Assembly (NCBI GenBank): GCA_031270985.1
Contig: JAISWR010000003.1
Coordinates: forward strand, 1-34,287
Length of the DNA: 34,287 nt
Direction: 5' to 3'
Source: Bacteroidales bacterium
GTDB taxonomy: Bacteria > Bacteroidota > Bacteroidia > Bacteroidales > UBA4181
Position 1 is the stretch's first letter. Every line of letters begins with the position of its first letter. A program made the position numbers and the translations under genes. Under the pieces are notes generated by a model, which saw only the letters and a list, made by a program, of their open reading frames with translations, was not told where the DNA came from and ran no database searches. Below are positions 7,525 to 16,244 of the stretch, one piece after another.

Positions 7525-10500
7525 TTAAAAACCGATATTGATGCCGATTGTCCATGTTCTCGGGCTGGGGTATGTGCCGTAGTCAAGTCCTACCATAGCG
7601 CCTGTTTGGAAAGTACTGCCTTCCGGGTCAAAATTCGGATAATCCGAGAAGACATAGAGGTTCTCTACGTTGACATACAGTTTTGCCGAAGCGATGGACA
7701 ATTTTTGGGTGAGGTTGCGCGGCAACGTGTAACCCAACCGCACGTTGCGGATGCGGACAAACGAACCGTCTTCCACCCAGTAGGAACAGCTTTGCGCCTT
7801 AACGGTCTTTCCGGGTGTTACTCTCGGTTTCGGGGTTTTACCGTCGCCCGGTTCGGCTTCGGATCTCCAGTAGTTGAATACCGACTTGTACGCATTACGA
7901 GAGTCGTTGTACTCCTTGGTGAACCGCCCTTGCTGGTTGAATATTTCGTTGCCTTGCACGCCCTGCAACATCACCACCAGCTCCAGTCCCCGATAGTTGA
8001 ATGTATTGGTCATGCCCCAGATGAAATCGGGCTGGTAGTTGCCGATAGTGGTGCGGTCGTCCGGCGTGAGGGTACCGTTTCCGTCCACGTCCCTGATAAT
8101 GGGGTCGCCCGGCTCGTATCCTGCTTTTTGGAGGTGCGGATAGTTGGTCAAATCGGCAGCGCTCATGATCACTCCGTCATACATGTAGCCGTAATAATTG
8201 GAAATAGGCTGCCCCACTTCCGTTTTACAGATGGTTGACGAATTGGCTATTTCCACCGGAGCATCGTTGATGCCGAGTTTCAACACTTTGTTGCGGTTGC
8301 CCGAGATGTTGAAATCGGTTGTCCATTCGAAATTGCTGCTCGTGACGTTGCGCGAACTGATGTTCAGTTCCAGCCCGTTGTTCTGCAATTGTCCGATGTT
8401 GGTAAGCCTTGTGGTGAATCCCGAAAGTACGGGCACAGGCACGTTGAGCAACATGTCCTCGGTTTTGGAATGATAGTAATCCAATGTAGCATTCAAGCGA
8501 TTGTTCCAAAGGGATATATCCAGACCGAAGTTGATTTGTTTGGTTTTCTCCCAGCGCAGGTCTTTGTCGGGATAGGTGTTGGTATAAAGTCCCGGGTACA
8601 CCGTTCCGTCAAACACATAGTCGGCAGAGGTCAGCAATCCGATAGCGCCGTAGTCGGAAATCTGGTTGTTGCCCGTGACGCCGTAACTGACGCGGAGTTT
8701 CAGGTTGTCCAGCCATGTGAGGTTTTCCATAAAGGATTCCTGCGACAGTCGCCATGCTGCGGAGGCAGAGGGGAAATACCCCCACGGGTTGTTGGCGCCG
8801 AAGCGCGAACTTCCGTCGGCACGAATGGCGGCAGATGCCAGATATTTGCCTTGCCATGAATAGGTGACACGCGCCAGATAGGACAGCAACGCCCATTCGG
8901 AAGCGCTTGTCTGACCGGCAGTAGGCGTACCGGCGTTCAGGGTGTGTACCATATCGTTGGGGAACGACTGCGAGGTCAGGGAGGATTGGTAAATTTTTTG
9001 CTCCTGCGCGGTGTATCCCAACAAGCCTGTCACGGCATGGTTGCCGAACACCTTGTTGTAGTTCAGCGTATTTTCCCATGCCCAGTTGAACATGTGCGCG
9101 GTGCGGAAACTTGCGGCGGCATCCTGATAGACCGACCAGCCGTAGTTTTGCCCTTTGTTGCGGAAATCGTCATATTTGATGGCGTTCACGCTGGCGTTCA
9201 GGCTCGTTTTGAACGACAGTCCGTCGAAGAGTTTCACTTCCACAAAGCCGACGCCCATCATGTTGTCGGTTTCCTTGCGTCGTTTGATTTCCCTGGTTTG
9301 CGCCCACGGATGCCACAAGTTCAGGTTGTATCCTGTAAAGGCGGGATTCCAGATGGATTGCGGGTCGAGGAAGCCGTAAGTGCCTCTTTCGTTCACCACG
9401 GGAAAAATAGGGTCGCTTTGGATGGCAAGGCTCACCACGTCCGATTTTCCTTCCGTTCCGAAAGAGGACTCGCCCATTCTGGCGTAGGACATGTTCACGC
9501 CTGAGGTGAAGCGTTCGGAAATTTTGTGGCGGAGGTTTGCCCGCGCGGTCAAGCGGTTGTAATAGGTTCCGTCCACCGTGCCTTCCGAGTTCAGGTAGCC
9601 GGCGGAAATCATGAACTGCGTTTTCTCGCTGCCGCCCGATACGGAGGCCTGTACGTTGTGCGAATACGCGGTGCGGAACAGTACATCCTGCCAGTCCGTA
9701 CCGTTGCCGATTCTCGCCAGCCAGGTAGGATCGGTGAACGCTTCGGGAATCTTCAGGTTGGTGGCGGGACGAAGCGAATTGGGGTCGGTGGCTTTGTTGT
9801 TCACGGGGTCGTTGGAAACCCATGTGTTGTTTCTTCCCGCGATGGTAAACTCTATAAATTCCTGGGCATTCATCATCTCGTACCTGCGCGCTACGCTGGA
9901 GACGCCAAATTCATAATTCACGTCCACTCTGGTAGCGCCCGCTCTGCCCTGTTTGGTGGTGATGAGCACTACGCCGTTGGCGCCGCGCGAACCGTAAATT
10001 GCCGCCGAAGAAGCGTCTTTCAAAATCTCGACAGACTCGATATCCTGCGGATTAATCATGTTCAGCGGATTGGCGTTGGCGGTCAGGTTGGTTGCCTGAT
10101 TGGGCGATTGCGAGGTGGTTTCCGTCGGGCTGTAATCTTCCAGCGGAATACCGTCGATCACATACAGCGGCGTGGCGCCGGCATTGATGGTGGACGCGCC
10201 TCTGATTTTAATGGACGGCGCAAACCCCGGCGCACCCTGCGATTGTGAGATCTGGATGCCGGGCAACTGTCCCGCCAAGGACTGCATCACATTGCTGTAA
10301 GAGCGCTCTTTCAGTTTGGCGCTGTTCACGGAAGCCACAGCGCCTGTCAGATCGCGTTTGCGCTGCGTTCCGTAGCCAACTACCACTACTTCTTCAATCT
10401 CTTGGGATTCTTCGCCGAGCGTCACCGTGATGGCGGTTTGGTCGCCCACCTGAACGTCGATCGTGGAATATCCCAAAAAGGAGAAAGACAGTACGGCGTC

Positions 10501-10992
10501 ACGGTCGGGCACGTTGATGCTGAACTTTCCATCGGCATTGCTCACCACGCCGATGAGCGTCCCTTTGACGGTGACGTTTACGCCGGGCAATGTCACGCCT
10601 TTTTCGTCAAGCACCGTTCCCGTAACGGTTATGCCCTGACGGAATGCCCGAGTATCTTCCATCTCTTTCTGACCCAGAATGATCAACCTGTCTTTCACAA
10701 CATAATCGATCCCAGAGTCCTTGAACATTTCCTGCAGAACGTCGTAGATATTCCCGTCTTTCGTATGAACGCTTACTCTACGGGCGTTGTCTATCGCCCC
10801 GTGACGGTAAAAGAATACGTATTGGGTTTCTTTCTCTATCCTGCTGATCACATCGTTTAAACTGATCCCCTGTATATCCAGCGTGATTTTTGTATTTTGC
10901 GAATATACGCTTGCAGTAGCTTGAAATGTCAATACAATAGCCAAAACAAAAATATTTTTCATACACAATAAAAATTTAATCAAATAATGCAT
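7525..10992 (-). CDS. SusC/RagA family TonB-dependent outer-membrane transporter with STN domain
   Basis: The ATG at 10992 opens a signal peptide typical of SusC proteins (MHYLIKFLLCMKN...ASVYSQ), giving 1155 residues; an extension to 11046 adds nothing recognisable. Domains in order are: STN (about 36-108, ITLDIQGISLNDVISRIEK), carboxypeptidase-D-like beta-sandwich (about 120-193, GTVLDEKGVTLPGVNVTVKG), the VVVGYGTQRKRDLTGAV linker (about 202-219), a plug domain including GSRGANGVVLITTKQG, and a large C-terminal beta-barrel ending in an aromatic residue (GINIGF). It imports oligosaccharides with SusD using TonB energy. The STN domain is usual for receptors that signal to an anti-sigma/ECF sigma pair, yet no FecR-like gene adjoins it; the ECF sigma gene at 32866-33453 is remote and has no evident link. 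Confidence 0.97.
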   Translation of the reverse strand: MHYLIKFLLCMKNIFVLAIVLTFQATASVYSQNTKITLDIQGISLNDVISRIEKETQYVFFYRHGAIDNARRVSVHTKDGNIYDVLQEMFKDSGIDYVVKDRLIILGQKEMEDTRAFRQGITVTGTVLDEKGVTLPGVNVTVKGTLIGVVSNADGKFSINVPDRDAVLSFSFLGYSTIDVQVGDQTAITVTLGEESQEIEEVVVVGYGTQRKRDLTGAVASVNSAKLKERSYSNVMQSLAGQLPGIQISQSQGAPGFAPSIKIRGASTINAGATPLYVIDGIPLEDYSPTETTSQSPNQATNLTANANPLNMINPQDIESVEILKDASSAAIYGSRGANGVVLITTKQGRAGATRVDVNYEFGVSSVARRYEMMNAQEFIEFTIAGRNNTWVSNDPVNNKATDPNSLRPATNLKIPEAFTDPTWLARIGNGTDWQDVLFRTAYSHNVQASVSGGSEKTQFMISAGYLNSEGTVDGTYYNRLTARANLRHKISERFTSGVNMSYARMGESSFGTEGKSDVVSLAIQSDPIFPVVNERGTYGFLDPQSIWNPAFTGYNLNLWHPWAQTREIKRRKETDNMMGVGFVEVKLFDGLSFKTSLNASVNAIKYDDFRNKGQNYGWSVYQDAAASFRTAHMFNWAWENTLNYNKVFGNHAVTGLLGYTAQEQKIYQSSLTSQSFPNDMVHTLNAGTPTAGQTSASEWALLSYLARVTYSWQGKYLASAAIRADGSSRFGANNPWGYFPSASAAWRLSQESFMENLTWLDNLKLRVSYGVTGNNQISDYGAIGLLTSADYVFDGTVYPGLYTNTYPDKDLRWEKTKQINFGLDISLWNNRLNATLDYYHSKTEDMLLNVPVPVLSGFTTRLTNIGQLQNNGLELNISSRNVTSSNFEWTTDFNISGNRNKVLKLGINDAPVEIANSSTICKTEVGQPISNYYGYMYDGVIMSAADLTNYPHLQKAGYEPGDPIIRDVDGNGTLTPDDRTTIGNYQPDFIWGMTNTFNYRGLELVVMLQGVQGNEIFNQQGRFTKEYNDSRNAYKSVFNYWRSEAEPGDGKTPKPRVTPGKTVKAQSCSYWVEDGSFVRIRNVRLGYTLPRNLTQKLSIASAKLYVNVENLYVFSDYPNFDPEGSTFQTGAMVGLDYGTYPSPRTWTIGINIGF

Positions 10993-11211
10993 AACTTTGA
11001 ATGTTTTTAAATTAATACAGATTGTCTGCAAATTGCAGACGAACAATGGTTTGAAATCACTGCCGGAGAATACTCGTCCTATTTTCCGGCTTTTTTGGGT
11101 TTTTCTTTAGGTTTTCATAGGCAAACTGTTTTTTAGGTGATACTTCAATCAATAATTTTTTCCGACAGCACTGAAATGTTTGGCTGTTCTCTTATAAGAC
11201 AGACAACTGAA

Positions 11212-11234
11212 CAAAAATACGTATCGTATTTTTG
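11212..11234. promoter_or_regulatory. 23-bp palindrome holding two divergent -7 promoter boxes
   Basis: Ten-base arms CAAAAATACG and CGTATTTTTG flank a TAT centre and are exact reverse complements. Each arm contains TATTTTTG, matching TAnnTTTG, one on each strand, so the site could start susC transcription leftward (about 215-base leader) and comB transcription rightward (about 140-base leader). It could equally be an operator for a dimeric regulator. The whole gap 10993-11379 holds no other feature that I can support. Confidence 0.5.
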
Positions 11235-11379
11235 ATTTTTTTGAAAAATAATTCCAAAATATCCATTTTGGGCTTACTCGTCACTGCAATATTTCTTTTA
11301 TTGTCCGGAATTCTGTCTTCGTTGATAAATTATCCGGCGAACAGGTATATTAATAATGATAAATGCGTAATTTTGCCGG

Positions 11380-12096
11380 ATGTATCAGATCACCGTTTGT
11401 TTCACGCCCGTGCAGTTTCCGTCGTATCCGCACGATAATGTCAACGCCGTCGCCATTGATGTGTTGCGCGCCACTACTTCTATCTGTACCGCTTTCATGA
11501 ACGGGGCGGAAAAGGTAATACCCGTCAGCACGACGGAGAATCTGAAAACGTATGCGAGCGGGTCGTACATCATTGCTGCCGAGCGGGACGGCATTAAACT
11601 TGATTTTGCGGACATTGGCAATTCGCCGAAGTATTTCACCCGTGCGCTGGTGACGGGCAAAGCCATTGCTTACAGCACCACCAACGGCACACACACCATC
11701 AACCTTGCGGCGACATGCGGCAGTGCGGCGGTAGGCTCTTATCTCAACATCAGCGCAGTGTGTCGCTGGCTGGAGGCAGGCGGCAGGGATGCATTCCTGC
11801 TGTGTGCCGGGTGGAAAGGGCGGTTTAATCTGGAAGATGCCGTGTATGCGGGCGCCGTTGCGCAACGGCTGTTGGACACAGGGAAGTTTGAAACCGTATG
11901 CGACAGCGCCCTTGCGGCAATAGACCTTTGGTCGCTGGCAAAGAACGATGTGACGGGTTACATCCGCAAAGCCGCTCAAAACGAACGGTTGCGCAACATC
12001 CACGCTGCCGATACGATTCCTTATTGCCATACGCCGGATTTGACAGATATTGTGCCGGTGTTCTGCAACGGGATACTCAAAGGACAAAAATGTTGA
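11380..12096 (+). CDS. comB: 2-phosphosulfolactate phosphatase (ComB family)
   Basis: A full-length 238-residue ComB family protein, recognised by NVNAVAIDVLRATTSI near the N-terminus and the STTNGT segment in mid-protein. ComB is a Mg-dependent acid phosphatase that removes phosphate from 2-phosphosulfolactate to give sulfolactate. In methanogens this is step two of coenzyme M synthesis; in bacteria the purpose is mostly unknown outside sulfolactate-making sporeformers and a few others. No comA, comC or other coenzyme M gene is in the window. It is the first gene of a run comB-MFS-priA, with 22 bp to the transporter. The start ATG agrees with the family's short N-terminus. Substrate specificity in this organism is inferred only from family. 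Confidence 0.88.
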   Translation: MYQITVCFTPVQFPSYPHDNVNAVAIDVLRATTSICTAFMNGAEKVIPVSTTENLKTYASGSYIIAAERDGIKLDFADIGNSPKYFTRALVTGKAIAYSTTNGTHTINLAATCGSAAVGSYLNISAVCRWLEAGGRDAFLLCAGWKGRFNLEDAVYAGAVAQRLLDTGKFETVCDSALAAIDLWSLAKNDVTGYIRKAAQNERLRNIHAADTIPYCHTPDLTDIVPVFCNGILKGQKC

Positions 12097-12118
12097 ACCT
12101 GAAAATATATGGAATATC

Positions 12119-13501
12119 ATGATCGATAACGGGAAGAGTCTTCGCGATTCAAAACTTGCACGCTGGACGGCGTTGGGCATTGTGTCGTTCACCATGATGG
12201 CGGCATACTTTTTTTACGACGCTATGGCGCCGCTCAAACGGATGCTTGAGGAAACGCAGGGTTGGAGCAGTTCGGATTACGGCACGTTTACCAGCGCTTA
12301 CGGATGGTTCAACGTGTTTCTGTTGATGCTGTTTTTCGGAGGTTTGCTGCTGGACAAAAAAGGAATCCGCTTCACCGGCGTAACGGCTACGGGGCTGATG
12401 GTGCTGGGGGCGTTCATCAAATATGCCGCGCTGTCGGGCATATTGCCGACGGACGGGGTGCTGTTCGGGCTGAGATACCAGGTGTTGTTTGCCTCCGTCG
12501 GCTATGCCGTTTTCGGCATCGGCTCCGAAGTGGCGGGCGTTGTTGTCTCCAGAGTGATCGTTAAATGGTTCAAAGGTTATGAGATGGCTTTGGCAATGGG
12601 CTTGCAGGTTGCCGTTGCACGTATCGGCACCGGTATTGCGATGCTTACCGCCAATCCGCTGGCAAGATACTTCAACGACGTGTCCGGCTTGCTGTTGTTC
12701 GGCGTTACCTTGCTTGCTGCAGGACTGCTCTCGTTTTTGATGTACAACATCGCTATGGACAGGCGTATTGACCGGCAAACCGGCAACACGACACCATCAT
12801 CCGGCAGCGAGGAGGAATTTAAACTGTCCGACGTGAAAATAGTGGCAACTAACTACGGATTTTGGTTGATTGCACTGCTTTGTATGCTGTTTTACTCTTG
12901 TATTTTCCCGTTCTTGAAATACGCACCCGATTTGATGATCAACAAATTCGGCATTGATGAGGAATGGGCGGGAGTTGTTCCGTCCCTGTTGCCCATCGGC
13001 ACGGTGATTCTTACACCGCTTTTCGGTTATATTTACGATCATAAAGGGAAAGGCGCTACCATTATGCTGGTTGGCGTCCTGATGCTGATTGGCGTCCATG
13101 CCCTGTTCTCCCTGCAAGGCATTAATAATTGGGTGTATGCAGCGATATTGATGATGGCGTTGGGTGTGGCATTTTCGCTGGTTCCGTCGGCGATGTGGCC
13201 CTCCATCCCGAAAATCATCCCCGAAAAACAATTAGGCACGGCTTATGCGCTGATATTCTGGGTGCAAAATTTCGGATTGTGGGGTATTCCGCTGCTCATC
13301 GGGCAGGTGTTGGATAAATTCTGTAAAACCGTATCGCCTTCCGGCAACATAAGCTACGATTACACCCTCCCGATGCTGATTTTTCTCGGCTTGGCGGTTC
13401 TTTCCGCAGTGTTTGCGCTGTTGCTCCGCCGCGAAGACAGAAGGAAAGGTTACGGGCTGGAATACCCGAACATTGAGCGGCAAAAAAACACACCTTTATA
13501 A
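12119..13501 (+). CDS. Major facilitator superfamily transporter
   Basis: A 460-residue inner-membrane protein with about twelve hydrophobic segments and a hydrophilic central loop near residues 215-240, the usual two-halves MFS layout. The loop after TM2 contains GGLLLDKKGIRFTG, matching the MFS motif G-x3-D-x2-G-[RK], and the second half repeats it as FGYIYDHKGKGAT. The start was placed at ATG 12119, as the frame to 12050 would overlap comB and lacks membrane character. Substrate is unknown. Its position directly behind comB allows the guess that it exports or imports an organic sulfonate or other organic anion, but this is context only. It ends 11 bp before priA. Confidence 0.9.
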   Translation: MIDNGKSLRDSKLARWTALGIVSFTMMAAYFFYDAMAPLKRMLEETQGWSSSDYGTFTSAYGWFNVFLLMLFFGGLLLDKKGIRFTGVTATGLMVLGAFIKYAALSGILPTDGVLFGLRYQVLFASVGYAVFGIGSEVAGVVVSRVIVKWFKGYEMALAMGLQVAVARIGTGIAMLTANPLARYFNDVSGLLLFGVTLLAAGLLSFLMYNIAMDRRIDRQTGNTTPSSGSEEEFKLSDVKIVATNYGFWLIALLCMLFYSCIFPFLKYAPDLMINKFGIDEEWAGVVPSLLPIGTVILTPLFGYIYDHKGKGATIMLVGVLMLIGVHALFSLQGINNWVYAAILMMALGVAFSLVPSAMWPSIPKIIPEKQLGTAYALIFWVQNFGLWGIPLLIGQVLDKFCKTVSPSGNISYDYTLPMLIFLGLAVLSAVFALLLRREDRRKGYGLEYPNIERQKNTPL

Positions 13502-13512
13502 GCGTCCGGAAA

Positions 13513-15957
13513 ATGCTTTTTGCCGACGTCATACTCCCTTTGCCGCTTCCGCGAAGTTTCACCTATTCCGTGCCGGCTGATTTGCAATTGCAGGCAGGTA
13601 TGCGGGTAATTGTACCTTTCGGCGCACGCAAGTTTTATTCGGGAATTGTGGAAAAAATACACCATGAAGCGCCGGAATACATCGTGAAAGAAATTATTTC
13701 CACACCGGATGATCGCCCTGTGGCAAACGAACGGCAATTGAATCTGTGGCGGTGGATGGCGTCCTACTACATGTGCAGTATCGGGGAGGTGATGAAAGCT
13801 GCCTTACCGTCGGGACTGAAACTGGAAAGCGAAACGCAGGTATATTTCAACCCTGCATGGATACAATCAGACGAGCTGAACAGCCATGAAGAAGAGATAC
13901 TGAACATCGTGTGCAACGGGAAAAATCTTCCGATCAGCAAAATAGCCGAACAGTATAAGCGTAGAGACCTCATGCACGTAGTGCAGTCGCTGGTGGACAA
14001 AGAGGCGCTGTGGGTGGAGGAATTTATCGCTGCCCGCTATAAACCCAAATATGAAACATACGTCCGCCTGCATCCTACTATCGACAGCCGCGAAAAGCTG
14101 GAAAAAATTCTTCTCGCTCTGGAAAAGGCGCCCAAACAATCGGATGCGCTGGTGCATTATGTACAGTTGTCCGGTGCGTTTTCTGTGCGCGGGACGAAAG
14201 AGGTGACAAAAAAGGAGCTTTTGAAAAACAGCGCCTGTGCGCAGGCTGTTGCCGCACTTGTCGGCAAACAAATCATGGAAACATACCCCGTGCAAATATC
14301 ACGGCTGCGGAACGACGGACAATCCGGACATGCCATCCCTCTGCTGACGGCGCACCAACAGGCGGCGGCGGATCGTGTCCGCGAGATATTCCGCGAAAAG
14401 AACGTGGTTTTGCTGCATGGCGTCACCTCCGGCGGGAAAACCGAAATATACATTCACCTGATAGCGGAACAGTTGCAGAAAGGAAATCAAGTGTTGTACC
14501 TTTTGCCGGAAATTGCGCTGACTGCTCAGATCATCAATCGGCTAAAGTCCGTCTTCGGCAGTAAGGTGGGCATCTATCATTCGCGATTTTCCGATGCGGA
14601 GCGCGTGGAAGTGTGGAACCATATCGGGTCGCCCGATGGCTACAGCATAGTACTTGGCGTGCGCTCAAGCATTTTCCTGCCCTTTACGCGGCTCGGGCTG
14701 GTGGTTGTGGACGAGGAACACGAAAACACTTACAAGCAGCATGACCCCGCGCCTCGCTATCATGCGCGGGATGCCGCTATTGTGCTGGCTTCCCTGCACG
14801 GAGCGAAAGTGCTGGCAGGCACCGCAACGCCTGCTATCGAAAGTTACTACAACGCTCTTGAAGGCAAATACGGACTGGTGGAACTTACACAACGCTATGC
14901 AGGAATGGAACTGCCGCAGATTGTCATAGCAGACATTTCATCGGCACGCAAACAGAAAAAAATGCAATCCGTTTTTCATCCGGATTTGCTGGATGCGATT
15001 GAGCAAACGCTGAAAGCGGACAAACAGTGTATCCTGTTCCGGAACAGAAGAGGATTTTCGCCTTATGTGCAATGCCGCATTTGCGATCACGTGCCTCATT
15101 GTGTGCATTGCGACGTGAGTCTCACCTACCACAGGTTTTCGGAAAAACTTGTGTGTCACTACTGCGGGTACAGCATGGACGCTATTCACCGCTGTCCGGA
15201 ATGCGGAACGGGTGAGATGACAACTGTAGGTTTTGGTACGGAAAAGATTGAAGATGAAATCAAAATATTTTTCCCGCAAGCCCGTGTGGCGCGTCTGGAT
15301 TTGGACACTTCCCATTCGCGCAACCGGTACGAAAAAGTGATTGCCGGCTTTGAATACGGTGAAACCGATATTTTGGTAGGCACCCAGATGATTTCCAAAG
15401 GGCTGGACTTCGACAATGTGCGGCTGGTGGGCATCCTGAACGCCGACAATATGTTGAATTTTCCGGATTTTCGCGCTTTTGAACGCAGTTACCAACTGAT
15501 GGTGCAAGTGAGCGGCAGGGCGGGACGCGCAGGAGGACAGGGAAAAGTAATCATACAGACCGCCAATCCCAGCCATGCCGTCTTGCAGCAGGTAGCGGCA
15601 AATGATTATGCGGGGATGTACCATGCGCAACTCGCCGAACGGGAATCATTCGGCTACCCGCCTTTTTACAGGCTTATCCGCCTGACGTTGAAACACAAAA
15701 GCAAAGAAATAGCCCGTCGGGCAGCCGAAGAAACAGCCACCCTCCTGACGCAAATATTCGGACAACGTGTGCTGGGTCCGGAAGAACCGCTCGTAGCACG
15801 CGTGCAAACCTACTATCTGCACAACATCCTCCTCAAAATAGAAAAACAGGCATCGCTGCCACAGGCAAAAAAACTGCTGACAGACAGTATCCTGTACATC
15901 AAGGCCCAACCCGCCTTCAAATCCCTGCAAATTGTGGCAGACGTCGATCCTGCATGA
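13513..15957 (+). CDS. priA: Primosomal protein N', replication restart helicase PriA
   Basis: An 814-residue PriA, the 3'-to-5' DNA helicase that recognises stalled forks and reloads the replisome. The N-terminal 3'-DNA-binding domain (ADVILPLPLPRSFTYSVP) is followed by a winged-helix region, then the helicase core with Walker A GVTSGGKTE (303-311) and DEEH box (400-403). The zinc-binding insert has all eight cysteines: C521, C524, C530, C533, C548, C551, C561 and C564. Motif V/VI sequences (VGTQMISKGLDF, QVSGRAGRAG) follow, then the C-terminal domain. The length is usual for Bacteroidota. It is third in the comB-MFS-priA run and converges on the CLC gene across a tandem-repeat block. Confidence 0.98.
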   Translation: MLFADVILPLPLPRSFTYSVPADLQLQAGMRVIVPFGARKFYSGIVEKIHHEAPEYIVKEIISTPDDRPVANERQLNLWRWMASYYMCSIGEVMKAALPSGLKLESETQVYFNPAWIQSDELNSHEEEILNIVCNGKNLPISKIAEQYKRRDLMHVVQSLVDKEALWVEEFIAARYKPKYETYVRLHPTIDSREKLEKILLALEKAPKQSDALVHYVQLSGAFSVRGTKEVTKKELLKNSACAQAVAALVGKQIMETYPVQISRLRNDGQSGHAIPLLTAHQQAAADRVREIFREKNVVLLHGVTSGGKTEIYIHLIAEQLQKGNQVLYLLPEIALTAQIINRLKSVFGSKVGIYHSRFSDAERVEVWNHIGSPDGYSIVLGVRSSIFLPFTRLGLVVVDEEHENTYKQHDPAPRYHARDAAIVLASLHGAKVLAGTATPAIESYYNALEGKYGLVELTQRYAGMELPQIVIADISSARKQKKMQSVFHPDLLDAIEQTLKADKQCILFRNRRGFSPYVQCRICDHVPHCVHCDVSLTYHRFSEKLVCHYCGYSMDAIHRCPECGTGEMTTVGFGTEKIEDEIKIFFPQARVARLDLDTSHSRNRYEKVIAGFEYGETDILVGTQMISKGLDFDNVRLVGILNADNMLNFPDFRAFERSYQLMVQVSGRAGRAGGQGKVIIQTANPSHAVLQQVAANDYAGMYHAQLAERESFGYPPFYRLIRLTLKHKSKEIARRAAEETATLLTQIFGQRVLGPEEPLVARVQTYYLHNILLKIEKQASLPQAKKLLTDSILYIKAQPAFKSLQIVADVDPA

Positions 15958-15986
15958 CCAGATACAGATATGCTTTAGCCTGCTAC

Positions 15987-16170
15987 GGTTCGACGTCGCC
16001 TTACGTCGAGGTTCGACGTCGCCTTGCGTCGAGGTTAGACGTCGCCTTGCGTCGAGGTTAAACGTAATGCTGCTTCGAGGTTAAACGTAATGCTGCTTCG
16101 AGGTTAGACGTAATGCTGCTTCGAGGTTAAACGTAATGCTGCTTCGAGGTTAGACGTAATGCTGCTTCGA
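15987..16170. repeat. Eight tandem 23-bp repeats in two sequence versions
   Basis: Eight contiguous 23-base units start with GGTT and end with TTCGA or GTCGA. Units 1-3 carry the middle GACGTCGCCTTGCGTCGA (unit 1 with TTACG), and units 4-8 carry ACGTAATGCTGCTTCGA. At the fifth and sixth bases they vary among CG, AG and AA. A degenerate partial unit follows at 16171. The period is not a multiple of three and no supported gene crosses it. It lies between the convergent ends of priA and the CLC gene. There are no spacers, so it is not CRISPR. The first version contains a TCGACG/CGTCGA inverted repeat. Function is unknown. Confidence 0.92.
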
Positions 16171-16244
16171 GGAAAGGCGTCGCTGATCGACCTGAAGCCG
16201 GCGAACGGATAGAGATAGATCGGACATGTACTGCCGATTTTAGA

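Noticed and set aside
11232-11438. Plus-strand frame of 68 codons with a hydrophobic N-terminus ahead of comB
   Set aside because: Its start region lies on the promoter palindrome and its end overlaps comB out of frame; the hydrophobic stretch comes from AT-rich intergenic DNA.
15987-16170. CRISPR array
   Set aside because: Units are contiguous without spacers, only 23 bases long, and no cas genes are present.
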